From contig JAGVPB010000048.1 of assembly GCA_020052415.1 (NCBI GenBank), positions 186,001 to 250,000 of the forward strand: a stretch of DNA of 64,000 bases. Reading direction: 5' to 3'. The notes under the pieces were generated by a model. That model did no database searches and was not told where the DNA came from. It saw nothing but the letters and a program-made list of their open reading frames with translations. Shown one piece after another: positions 8,806-16,852 of the stretch (the first letter of the stretch is position 1; each line of letters starts with the position of its first letter). The position numbers and the translations under genes were made by a program. The stretch is from Bacteroidales bacterium. GTDB lineage: Bacteria; Bacteroidota; Bacteroidia; Bacteroidales; JAADJA01.

Positions 8806-9455
8806 ACTTAATAAAGATTGTGCTGGTGGATGACCACCGGATATTCCGCGATGGATTAAAATCTCTGTTGTCCGAAGCTAATTTTATAGAGGTTATTGGT
8901 GAGGCTACAGATGGCAATGAATTATATAAGTTGCTAAAATCACTGAAACCTGACCTTGTTATAATGGATATCAGCATGAAGGGTCCTTCGGGAATTGATG
9001 TATCCGCGCAGATTGCTGCTTCCTATCCTGAAATTAAAGTCATGATCCTGTCCATGCACACCAATGAAGAATTTGTGATCAATGCAATTAAAGCAGGAGT
9101 TAAAGGTTACCTGTCGAAAGATACTTCCGGGGAGGAATTACTTGATGCAATAAAAATCATTTATGAGGGAGGCGAATGGTACAGCAAGCTTGTTTCCGAC
9201 AATTTTATGAAAAACTATGCTAAAAAGTTTAAAGCAGAACAAAGCCTTTTGGAAAATAAAACCCTCACGCAGAGAGAAATTGAAATACTGAAGCTTGCAG
9301 CGACAGGACATACCAACAAGGAGATTGCAGATAAGCTCTTCATAAGTACAAAAACCGTTGATTGCCATAAAAATAATATCGTGCAAAAACTGAAACTGAA
9401 AAATACTGCCGAAATGGTTCTTTATGCAGTTAAGAACAAGATCATAGAAATATAG
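8802..9455 (+). CDS. NarL/FixJ-family response regulator
   Basis: 217 residues: receiver domain about 1-120 with the acidic pair D10/D11, phosphoacceptor D56 (Val-Ile-Met-Asp-Ile-Ser) and a conserved Lys near 106, then a LuxR-type helix-turn-helix at about 150-215 (Leu-Thr-Gln-Arg-Glu-Ile-Glu-Ile-Leu and the recognition-helix Ser-Thr-Lys-Thr-Val). A cytosolic transcription factor, translationally coupled to the kinase through ATGA at 8802-8805. The TorF-like protein and ammonium transporter downstream on the same strand are plausible targets, which is inference. Confidence 0.95.
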   Translation: MNLIKIVLVDDHRIFRDGLKSLLSEANFIEVIGEATDGNELYKLLKSLKPDLVIMDISMKGPSGIDVSAQIAASYPEIKVMILSMHTNEEFVINAIKAGVKGYLSKDTSGEELLDAIKIIYEGGEWYSKLVSDNFMKNYAKKFKAEQSLLENKTLTQREIEILKLAATGHTNKEIADKLFISTKTVDCHKNNIVQKLKLKNTAEMVLYAVKNKIIEI

Positions 9456-9598
9456 CCTTACATTTTTATTTCACTGACGGTATAGGAAATTTACCTATTA
9501 AATAAGCTTTTTACTTATAAATAAATCAGAATTTATCCTATTGTTATTAATGACAATAAGATGTGATTTTTGCGCAAATAATTTAATGATTTATTTGT

Positions 9599-10387
9599 AT
9601 GTCAGCGAAATTTATTAAGCCGTGTTTATTTCTAACATTCGTATTTTTTATAAGCTGTACCATAAAATCTCAGGATTCGGGCAGCGACACTATTGCAGGA
9701 AAAGATAAGAGCGGATCAGCAGTAAAATTAAATGTAGGCTCTGATATCATGAGCCGTTATATTTGGAGGGGAACTGATTTTGGCGATTCTCCGGCTGTAC
9801 AGCCAACACTATCCATTTCGGTTTCAAATTTTGAAGCCGGGTGCTGGAGTTCTGTCGCGACAAACAGTTTCTATAAAGAAATAGATTTGTATGCAAAATA
9901 TACTGTAAAAAACTTTTCCCTGATTTTTACCGATTACTATGTCACTTCAGTAAATGGAACACCGGCTTCACCGGATACACGGTATTTCGTTTATGATGAT
10001 CAAAAAACCGCCCATTCATTTGAAGGATCATTACTTTATAAAGGCAGTGAAAAGTTCCCGCTTTGGTTGCTCGGCGGTGTTTTCTTTTATGGAAATGATA
10101 AAAGGTGGGGTTATGATGCAGAGAAAGACTCAACGAACCAGACTTATTATTCCTCATATCTTGAGGCAGGTTACACTTTCAGTATAAAGGATAGCAGCGC
10201 CGATGTGTTTCTCGGATTTACCCCAGCTGCAGGCGCTTATGGCAATACACTCGGTGTAATAAATATTGGAGTAACAGGTTATCGCAAAATAAAAATCACT
10301 GACGAATTTGAATTGCCTGTTAAAGCTTCCTTAATATTTAATCCTCAATCATCCAATGTATATTTTGTGTTTGGGATAACACTTTAA
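9599..10387 (+). CDS. TorF-family putative outer-membrane porin
   Basis: 262 residues with a signal sequence (residues 1-24) containing a Cys at the end of its hydrophobic core (Ile-Ser-Cys-Thr), so lipid modification is possible. The mature part begins with the TorF/Gcw_chp signature: Val-Gly-Ser-Asp-Ile-Met-Ser-Arg-Tyr-Ile-Trp-Arg-Gly and a Pro-Ala-Val-Gln-Pro motif, followed by alternating beta-strands ending in Phe-Gly-Ile-Thr-Leu. It lies 38 bases before the ammonium transporter gene, suggesting a two-gene operon for uptake of a nitrogen compound across both membranes. Confidence 0.8.
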   Translation: MSAKFIKPCLFLTFVFFISCTIKSQDSGSDTIAGKDKSGSAVKLNVGSDIMSRYIWRGTDFGDSPAVQPTLSISVSNFEAGCWSSVATNSFYKEIDLYAKYTVKNFSLIFTDYYVTSVNGTPASPDTRYFVYDDQKTAHSFEGSLLYKGSEKFPLWLLGGVFFYGNDKRWGYDAEKDSTNQTYYSSYLEAGYTFSIKDSSADVFLGFTPAAGAYGNTLGVINIGVTGYRKIKITDEFELPVKASLIFNPQSSNVYFVFGITL

Positions 10388-10425
10388 TAATAAAATAAAT
10401 TTATAATCCTTTAAACTCATTCATT

Positions 10426-11643
10426 ATGATAGATACAGGATCAACCGGCTTTATGCTGTTGGCAACAAGCCTGGTAATGCTAATGACGCCGGGTTTGGCA
10501 TTTTTTTATGGCGGATTAGCCACAAAGCGTAACATTTTAGGTATTATGATTCAAAGTTTTGTTTCCCTGGGCTGGACTACCGTATTGTGGGTATTCTTTG
10601 GTTATTCATTATGCTTTAGCGGAGGCGAGGGCGGAGTTATAGGCGATTTCAGCAAGGCTTTTCTTAGAGGTATTGCTATTGATTCGATGTACTCCAACGG
10701 AAAAATTCCTGAATTTGTATTCTTTGCATATCAAATGATGTTTGCAATCATCACTCCCGCTCTTATTACAGGAGCTTTTGTGAACAGGATCACCTTCAAA
10801 GCCTATTTTATATTCCTTACAGTTTGGCAGATTCTGGTTTATTATCCGTTTGTTCACATGATCTGGGGTGGCGGGCTACTGGCACAATGGGGTGTTCTCG
10901 ACTTTGCAGGTGGAATTGTTGTTCATGCAACTGCCGGCTTTGCTGCATTAGCTTCGGTTTTTTATGTAAAAGCAAGGGTTGATAAAAACTCCACACCAAA
11001 TAGTATCCCTCTTGTCGCGATCGGAAGCGGATTATTGTGGTTCGGATGGTATGGATTTAATGCAGGGAGTGAAGTTGCCGTGGACTTCGTTACCTCAACA
11101 GCGTTTATAAATACCGATATTGCCGCGTCTTTTGCAACCATAGCATGGTTATTTGTTGAATGGATTCGCGAAAGAAGACCAAAATTTGTTGGTTTGCTCA
11201 CAGGTTCCATCGCAGGACTTGCGACTATAACACCCTGTGCAGGTTTTGTCCCTGTATGGGCTTCTCCCATTATTGGTACTGCAGCGGGCCTGGTTTGCTA
11301 TTTTGCAGTTCATTTCAAAAATAAAATGAAATGGGATGACGCCTTAGATGTGTGGGGTGTTCATGGCGTAGGAGGCGTTCTTGGAACAATTCTACTTGGC
11401 GTATTCGCTTCAAAGGCAATTAACGGTGCAGGAGCCGATGGCCTGATTTTTGGCGGCGGTTCATTTTTGATTAAGCAGGTGGTTGCTGTTGTTTCAGCAT
11501 CTATTTATGCATTTATTTTTACTTATTTAATGCTCATAATCATCAATGTGGTGACTCCCGTTAAAGTAGATGAAAAAATTGAAAAATTAGGCCTTGATGA
11601 AGGATTGCACGGCGAAAAGGCCTATGATGAAGGAGTGTTGTAA
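10426..11643 (+). CDS. amt: Ammonium transporter (Amt/Rh family)
   Basis: 405 residues with about 11 transmembrane helices. Family hallmarks: Phe-Phe-Tyr-Gly-Gly-Leu in the first helix, the Asp-Phe-Ala-Gly-Gly-x-Val-Val-His motif, and the twin pore histidines in Val-His-Ala-Thr-Ala-Gly (about residue 168) and Val-His-Gly-Val-Gly-Gly (about 313). It conducts ammonium across the inner membrane. The N-terminus is a helix rather than a cleaved signal, as in several Bacteroidota Amts. The C-terminal tail ends in an acidic, Gly-rich segment and no GlnB/GlnK gene follows, so PII control cannot be inferred locally. A strong terminator lies 90 bases downstream. Confidence 0.95.
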   Translation: MIDTGSTGFMLLATSLVMLMTPGLAFFYGGLATKRNILGIMIQSFVSLGWTTVLWVFFGYSLCFSGGEGGVIGDFSKAFLRGIAIDSMYSNGKIPEFVFFAYQMMFAIITPALITGAFVNRITFKAYFIFLTVWQILVYYPFVHMIWGGGLLAQWGVLDFAGGIVVHATAGFAALASVFYVKARVDKNSTPNSIPLVAIGSGLLWFGWYGFNAGSEVAVDFVTSTAFINTDIAASFATIAWLFVEWIRERRPKFVGLLTGSIAGLATITPCAGFVPVWASPIIGTAAGLVCYFAVHFKNKMKWDDALDVWGVHGVGGVLGTILLGVFASKAINGAGADGLIFGGGSFLIKQVVAVVSASIYAFIFTYLMLIIINVVTPVKVDEKIEKLGLDEGLHGEKAYDEGVL

Positions 11644-11730
11644 TATTTGAAATCCTTATTAAACAAAACATTTGTCAAAATAATTTTCGCCGGTAATATT
11701 CCTGCTAAAAACGTGAGCCCTTAAATGACA

Positions 11731-11774
11731 ACCCTGCCGGGATAAAGTGCAAACCCGGCAGGGTGTTTTGTTTA
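11731..11774 (+). terminator. Rho-independent terminator after amt
   Basis: Perfect 11-bp stem ACCCTGCCGGG (11731-11741) / CCCGGCAGGGT (11754-11764) with a 12-base loop, followed by GTTTTGTTTAATTTT. It closes the TorF-like/amt unit. The remaining gap to 11938 shows nothing else I can support. Confidence 0.85.
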
Positions 11775-11938
11775 ATTTTAATCCATCCAATAACTTCGAT
11801 AAGCAATTCTATTCGATGAATTACTTTATTTAATTTTGAGCCTGGAGATTTTGGGATTGAGGTGATAAGTAAATATATTTCTCCATACAATAGTCAATCG
11901 GATTAGTCTCTTCTTTACAAAAAATAACATTAGTCAAT

Positions 11939-12637
11939 ATGAAAAAGATAATACAATTAACACTGATGATGCTTCTCGGAGCGGCTCAAATTCTCGGACA
12001 AGAGAAAGATGATGACGCGAAATTTACAAAATCATTTAACCAGGACAATTGCACTTTTCTGACCACCGGGCGTAATTTATATTTTATTCTTGAACCCGGG
12101 TATAAGTTGATTTTACAGGGCATTGAAGGAAACGACACCGTGACCCTTGAAATATTAGTCCTTAATGAAACCAAAAAAATAAACAATATTGAAACAAGGA
12201 TTGTTACTGAAACAGAAACAGTAAATAATCAAACTATTGAAATTGCGTGGAATTATTTTGCATTTTGTAAAGAAACTGGTACCATTTTCTATTTTGGAGA
12301 AGATGTGGATAACTATAAAAATGGAAAGGTGATCAATCACAACGGCTCATGGCTGGCCGAAGGTAAAAACAGCCCGGGTGTTTTAATGCCGGGGCTGATT
12401 CTTTTAGGCTCCCGGTATTACCAGGAAATAGCTCCGGGTACAGCCATGGACAGAGCAGAAATAGTGAGTATTGATGAAACGCTTGAAACTCCGATGGGAA
12501 CTTTTACAGGCTGTTTAAGAACCAGGGAAACAAATGCTCTAAATCCTTTGGAAAAAGAATATAAGATTTACGCTCCCGGTATAGGACTGATAAAAGATGA
12601 GGATTTGCTGTTGGTGAAATATGGTTTTATAAAATGA
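11939..12637 (+). CDS. Secreted protein of unknown function
   Basis: 232 residues with a clear signal peptide (residues 1-20, ending Gln-Ile-Leu-Gly-Gln). The mature part is a mixed strand/loop protein with repeated Thr/Glu-rich strands and no catalytic motif I recognise. The central Glu-Ile-Ala-Trp-Asn-Tyr-Phe-Ala-Phe-Cys-Lys and the later Pro-Gly-x-Gly-Leu-Ile-Lys stretch resemble a family of single-domain exported proteins with unknown role. It stands alone between the amt terminator and the CDF gene. Periplasmic or surface location is inferred from the signal peptide. Confidence 0.75.
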   Translation: MKKIIQLTLMMLLGAAQILGQEKDDDAKFTKSFNQDNCTFLTTGRNLYFILEPGYKLILQGIEGNDTVTLEILVLNETKKINNIETRIVTETETVNNQTIEIAWNYFAFCKETGTIFYFGEDVDNYKNGKVINHNGSWLAEGKNSPGVLMPGLILLGSRYYQEIAPGTAMDRAEIVSIDETLETPMGTFTGCLRTRETNALNPLEKEYKIYAPGIGLIKDEDLLLVKYGFIK

Positions 12638-12726
12638 TTTGATGGTTTGGAGTAATTATTAGTTCAAATTTATTAAGGAAGATGGTGGGAGTAAAGGAAT
12701 GATGGAATGAACCAAATATTTGATTA

Positions 12727-13452
12727 ATGTGTCACGAAACAACACTTGAAATAGAAAGCCAAACTGACGATCACGGCCATCATCATGACAGCCCTAAACA
12801 CTTTCATGATCATCCTGTCGAATCAGACTACAGTCAAACACACGAGCTGCGTACAAGCTGGGTTGTTTATCTGACGGCAGCTACAATGGTGCTGGAAATC
12901 ATTTTCGGCTATTGGACCAATTCAATGGCTCTCCTTGCTGACGGGTACCACATGGCTTCTCATGTTTTTGCACTCGGCCTTTCATGGATTGCTTATGTTG
13001 TCGCCCGCAAGTATTCGCAAACCGACAGTTTTTCTTTCAGTAAAAAGAAAATCCTTGCGCTTTCAGGCTTTACCAGTGCTGTCGTACTGCAGGTGATAGC
13101 GGTAATAATGGCTTACCAGGCGGTAAACAGATTACTTCATCCGCTTGCCATTAAATTTGGCGAGGCTATTTTTATTGCAGTAATCGGACTTGCAGTAAAC
13201 GGACTTAGCGCTATATTACTTCATCATAAGCATGAACACCACGACCACAACATTCGCTCGGCTTACCTTCATGTTCTTGCTGACGGACTGACCAGCATCA
13301 CAGCAATCATTGCACTGACCATAGGTATGATTTACAACTTGTATTTTCTCGACAGTCTCAGCGGAATAATCAGTTCGGTTATAATTACAAAATGGGCTAT
13401 TGAACTTATAAAAGGTTCCGGAAAAGACCTCATTGATTTTAAACACAAATAA
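12727..13452 (+). CDS. CDF metal efflux transporter (DmeF-like), short form
   Basis: 241 residues with six predicted helices. The N-terminus is His-rich (about 18-31) and another His cluster (His-His-Lys-His-Glu-His-His-Asp-His) sits between helices IV and V. Metal-site residues are in place: Asp-Gly-Tyr-His-Met-Ala-Ser-His in helix II and His-Val-Leu-Ala-Asp in helix V. The pattern matches the DmeF (Co/Ni/Zn) branch of the cation diffusion facilitator family. The protein stops just after helix VI, so the cytoplasmic C-terminal dimerization domain of most CDFs is absent. Its TAA overlaps the next ATG (TAATG), implying coupling to the DUF3788 gene. Confidence 0.88.
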   Translation: MCHETTLEIESQTDDHGHHHDSPKHFHDHPVESDYSQTHELRTSWVVYLTAATMVLEIIFGYWTNSMALLADGYHMASHVFALGLSWIAYVVARKYSQTDSFSFSKKKILALSGFTSAVVLQVIAVIMAYQAVNRLLHPLAIKFGEAIFIAVIGLAVNGLSAILLHHKHEHHDHNIRSAYLHVLADGLTSITAIIALTIGMIYNLYFLDSLSGIISSVIITKWAIELIKGSGKDLIDFKHK

Positions 13453-13871
13453 TGGATACAAGCGTATTTTCCGAAAAAAACACAATACCCGGCGACAGTG
13501 ACCTGGTTACTTCTTTGGGAAAGACGTTTCCTTTATGGATGGAGATTAAGGATTATGCTTATTCCAAATATCCTGCAGCAATTGCTGAATGGTATTACCC
13601 CGGTGAAAAATATGGCTGGAGTTTCAGAATAAAAGATAAAAAGCGGGCTATAATTTATTTATTACCAAGAGAAGGGTTTTTTAAAGTTGCATTTGTTTTC
13701 GGACAAAAGGCAATGGATGCCATTATGCAAAGCCAGATTTCAGACCCGGTAAAAACAGAACTTGAATCTGCAAGAGTTTATGCTGAGGGAAGGGGCATCA
13801 GGATTGACATTAAGAACAATGACTTGATAAAGGATATAAAGTTGTTGATTGATATTAAGGTTGCAAGTTAA
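13452..13871 (+). CDS. DUF3788 family protein
   Basis: 139 residues, soluble. It shows the DUF3788 core: Trp-Tyr-Tyr-Pro-Gly-Glu-Lys-Tyr-Gly-Trp-Ser (about 46-57), a Leu-Pro-Arg-Glu-Gly-Phe-Phe-Lys-Val strand, and Glu-Gly-Arg-Gly-Ile-Arg-Ile-Asp near the C-terminus. The family has no established biochemical function; the fold suggests a small-molecule or nucleic-acid binding protein. The start codon overlaps the CDF stop by one base, so it should be made at a related level. An accessory role in metal sensing is only a guess. Confidence 0.85.
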   Translation: MDTSVFSEKNTIPGDSDLVTSLGKTFPLWMEIKDYAYSKYPAAIAEWYYPGEKYGWSFRIKDKKRAIIYLLPREGFFKVAFVFGQKAMDAIMQSQISDPVKTELESARVYAEGRGIRIDIKNNDLIKDIKLLIDIKVAS

Positions 13872-13943
13872 TATGACTTTTCGGTCGGGTATTGCTATTT
13901 GAAATAAAACTATCAATCACTTTTTTATTATAAACCAATCCGG

Positions 13944-13980
13944 GTAACTACTCAGCAGGTTCAAAGTCTTTTGGCGAGAT
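13944..13980 (+). repeat. Partial copy of the 4891-5093 repeat element
   Basis: GTAACTACTCAGCAGGTTCAAAGT at 13944 resembles the left end of the element at 4891 (GTAACTATTCAGCC, then GGTACAAAGT), and TTTGGCGAGA follows in both. No matching inverted right end is visible, so it looks like a degraded or solo end. Confidence 0.4.
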
Positions 13981-14023
13981 TATGACGCAAGCTAATGCGT
14001 AATCCGGATATAAATATTTCGTC

Positions 14024-14031
14024 TATTTTTG
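14024..14031 (+). promoter_or_regulatory. -7 box for the 14067 gene
   Basis: TATTTTTG matches TAnnTTTG, about 36 bases before the preferred ATG at 14067. No clear -33 element. Confidence 0.35.
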
Positions 14032-14066
14032 TTAGTGATTATCATTTTCACTAAAATTTGACAGAT

Positions 14067-15542
14067 ATGAAATTCCGATTTCCTGCTTTAACATCCGCTT
14101 TGTTCATTGGGTTTACCATTTCAGCAATTTCGCAGATAACAGTTACTCTCGAAGACTTGGAGTACGCGGAAGGGCAAAATTACAAAATGTACGGCCGGAC
14201 CACCCTGTACATTGTTCAAACATTGACCGGTAAAATAGGAGGCCCGCACACCTGGGATTTTTCAACCGGACCGACGAATATAAATTATACCTTCGATCAT
14301 GTATTGCCTTCTGCAACCCCTTGCGAGGCAAATTTCCCGGCGGCTGCAATAGCAGAAAAACGTACCGGGGACGGAAGTGCAGCTTACCTTTTTCTCGATT
14401 TTCAGAGCGGAACAGGTAGGGTAAACTACGGCGCTTGCCAGCCAGGAGTGCTCGACATTCCCTATGTTTTCAATCCTCCAATAGTTGATTTTCCGGCTAC
14501 CATCAATTTTATGGACTTCTGGGACGGGCAGTCGGAATTTGCTGCACAAAGCTCAGGAATTGACCTGACCGTTGAATACTTTTTCACCGCATTTTGCAAT
14601 GCCTACGGAACACTTACCCTGCCCGGCGGACTTGGCAGTTTCCCTTGTTTACAGGTGAACTACCTCGAGCATTTTAAATATTACTGGGAGGGTATGCTGA
14701 TACAGGAATCGTATATCCGGTCTTTCTACTGGCTCATCGAAACCGCCGGAATAGCCGTTATCATCGTTTCTGAAGAAGGCTCAACGCCTCCGCCTGAAAA
14801 TTTTTCTTATTCTGCAGGATACAACCGCATGTATGAAAGCTCAAAATTTATTGTTTCCAATGAGTTCAGCCTCGATGTTAAAGTGTTTTTGGAGGGACCA
14901 TATAATTCTTCCACAGGCTTAATGAATACTTCAATCAACGCCGGATTTGTTCCCTTATCACAACCTTACAACATTCCCCCCTGGAATTATACCGGTACAG
15001 AGATGGTTATTGCGCTTCCTTCGGCAGATATAGTTGACTGGGTGCTGGTTGAGTTGCGGGATGCAACCCAAGCTTCGCTGGCTACCGGGAGTACAAGGAT
15101 AGCACGGCAAGCAGCATTTCTGTTAAAGAATGGTAATATTGTTGGCCTTGATGGTTCATCTCAGCCTGCGTTTGATGTTCCGGTTGTAAATGGCCTCTTC
15201 GCTTTGGTTTGGCACCGCAATCATGCCGGGGTGCTGTCTGCGGCAGCTGTGCCCGGGTCCAGCGGAATATACAGCTATGATTTTACAAATGCCGAAAGTA
15301 AAGCTTATGGTGGCGCATCCGGGCATAAACAAATCAGCGCCGGTGTCTGGGGAGTGTTTTCAGGGGATGCTGATGCCGATGGCGATATTTCCCTGATTGA
15401 TAAAACAGGCGAATGGAATTCCGATGCAGGCCACGTCGGTTATATCTCATCTGATTTTAATATGAACAGCCAGGTTATTAACAAGGATAAAAACGATTAC
15501 TGGCTACCCAATGTTGGAAGCGGATCATCAGTACCCGAATAG
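14067..15542 (+). CDS. Large secreted protein with a C-terminal dockerin-like region
   Basis: I prefer the ATG at 14067 over the upstream TTG at 14058 because it puts a standard signal peptide first (Lys-Phe-Arg then a hydrophobic core ending Ile-Ser-Gln). The protein is about 491 residues. The N-terminal 250 residues look like a beta-sandwich lacking catalytic motifs. The last 60 residues hold Gly-Asp-Ala-Asp-Ala-Asp-Gly-Asp-Ile and Asp-Phe-Asn-Met-Asn-Ser-Gln-Val, a paired calcium-loop pattern like dockerin or EF-hand repeats seen in Bacteroidota surface proteins. No type IX sorting domain is visible. Function unknown; possibly a surface adhesin. Confidence 0.75.
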   Translation: MKFRFPALTSALFIGFTISAISQITVTLEDLEYAEGQNYKMYGRTTLYIVQTLTGKIGGPHTWDFSTGPTNINYTFDHVLPSATPCEANFPAAAIAEKRTGDGSAAYLFLDFQSGTGRVNYGACQPGVLDIPYVFNPPIVDFPATINFMDFWDGQSEFAAQSSGIDLTVEYFFTAFCNAYGTLTLPGGLGSFPCLQVNYLEHFKYYWEGMLIQESYIRSFYWLIETAGIAVIIVSEEGSTPPPENFSYSAGYNRMYESSKFIVSNEFSLDVKVFLEGPYNSSTGLMNTSINAGFVPLSQPYNIPPWNYTGTEMVIALPSADIVDWVLVELRDATQASLATGSTRIARQAAFLLKNGNIVGLDGSSQPAFDVPVVNGLFALVWHRNHAGVLSAAAVPGSSGIYSYDFTNAESKAYGGASGHKQISAGVWGVFSGDADADGDISLIDKTGEWNSDAGHVGYISSDFNMNSQVINKDKNDYWLPNVGSGSSVPE

Positions 15543-15916
15543 AAAGTGATGGTTGAATTGTTTATACTAAAATATACGTGTATTCAGGGATAATTTAAGA
15601 CCAACCAACCAAGGTTGAGGAAGATATTATGTTGACATCTTATTATAAAATAAAATGTATTACTATTGATTTGGTGACTACAATAGATGGTTTTATGGCT
15701 CTTGCTCCTGAGAAAAATTATCTTGCTGTACAATTTATTTATTGAAGAAACAAAAGCGTTAAAAACCCTTGCTTAAGATTAACAATATAAATAAGCGTGT
15801 TTTTTACTTTTTTTAATTACCTTAAAATTCTCAAATTGTTGTTAAGAAAATCTCAATAACTTTATAAACACCAAACAATTTTTAAACTAACTTTCGGGAA
15901 AATTTTATAAGGAGTT
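15543..15916 (+). other. 374-base gap before the restriction-modification operon
   Basis: A+T-rich and without a convincing gene. A 38-codon ORF (15629-15745) is open but has no helix-turn-helix or other sign of a controller protein. AAGGAG at 15909-15914 sits two bases before the ATG at 15917, unusually close for a ribosome binding site. TAACTTTC near 15888 is a near-match to a -7 box. Confidence 0.5.
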
Positions 15917-16852
15917 ATGCATCCATTTGAAAAAAATTTATTAGTATCCGTCGAGGAGATTGAACTTGAACTTAGAGGTATTAAGGAAATAATTTGGTCT
16001 GATTTCTGGCTTAATCCAAGAAAACTTAGAGGAAGTGATTTTTTAATGCGATGGTCCCAAGGCGTTTGGAGTGAGAAGCGGTTAATTGATGCTACAAATA
16101 AAACAAATCAGTTTTATGCTATTCCTTATGGACCAAGCGGAACAGCACCAACAGACGACGTTAGAGCATTTGAACTTTACTTTGAAAGATTAGAAGCTGC
16201 AGGACTTGGCAATATAAAGCGGCCAGACCTTTTAGTTTTCAAAATCGCTCACAAGCCATATGTTGACAAATTTCTTGCAGATATTGGTGGAGAAGAAGAA
16301 TTGCCATTTATAATAGAGGACAAACTTAAAGACATTATTTCAAAAGCTATTATTGCCGTAGAGTGCGAAAACTCACTTTGGGTTGCAGGGAAAATGCCTG
16401 ATTTTAATACTCCATTGAAGGCACAAAAACGACTTGGCGGCAAATTAGGACTTAAAAAGAATGCAGTTCTCCCGACAGTTATTATCAAAGAAGAGGATAG
16501 AATTCCTTTGAGCAGATGGCAAAAAGAAAACAAAGTTCCAATTCATGTTTGGCATGTATTCTTCGACAAGGCCTATGGTCTTTCATTTGATGAAGCACAA
16601 AGATTAGTGGCCGATGGTTTCATCTTACCAACTGAGCAAGTTTTTCAAGCGCCAGGCGGGGCAACTACAAAAAAAGCGATCTATAAGTATTACTACAATT
16701 ATGCTTATCCTCTTGGCATTTCAAATGAAAGGCCTCAATTAGTTCCTGCATATATTGAAGATAAAAATGGACATATTCTACCGTATGTAAAATTTGAAGG
16801 TGGTTCGTTGGAAATCACTTCGGAAGCCATTGACCTGCTAATGAATCTCTAA
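15917..16852 (+). CDS. Type II restriction endonuclease, AccI-like
   Basis: 311 residues, cytosolic. The sequence resembles the AccI endonuclease family (R.AccI cuts GT^MKAC), though recognition by eye is moderate. A candidate catalytic core is Arg-Pro-Asp (D104) followed about 45 residues later by Glu-Cys-Glu (E149, E151), similar to the Asp...Glu-x-Glu arrangement of BamHI-type enzymes. It is translationally coupled to the methyltransferase (TAATG at 16850-16854), a typical arrangement for a type II pair. Codon use is more A+T-rich than in the flanking genes, consistent with transfer. The target site cannot be predicted from sequence alone. Confidence 0.75.
   Translation: MHPFEKNLLVSVEEIELELRGIKEIIWSDFWLNPRKLRGSDFLMRWSQGVWSEKRLIDATNKTNQFYAIPYGPSGTAPTDDVRAFELYFERLEAAGLGNIKRPDLLVFKIAHKPYVDKFLADIGGEEELPFIIEDKLKDIISKAIIAVECENSLWVAGKMPDFNTPLKAQKRLGGKLGLKKNAVLPTVIIKEEDRIPLSRWQKENKVPIHVWHVFFDKAYGLSFDEAQRLVADGFILPTEQVFQAPGGATTKKAIYKYYYNYAYPLGISNERPQLVPAYIEDKNGHILPYVKFEGGSLEITSEAIDLLMNL

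Noticed and set aside
15629-15745. 38-codon ORF upstream of the restriction-modification pair as a controller protein
   Set aside because: Too short and without helix-turn-helix residues; codon pattern looks random.
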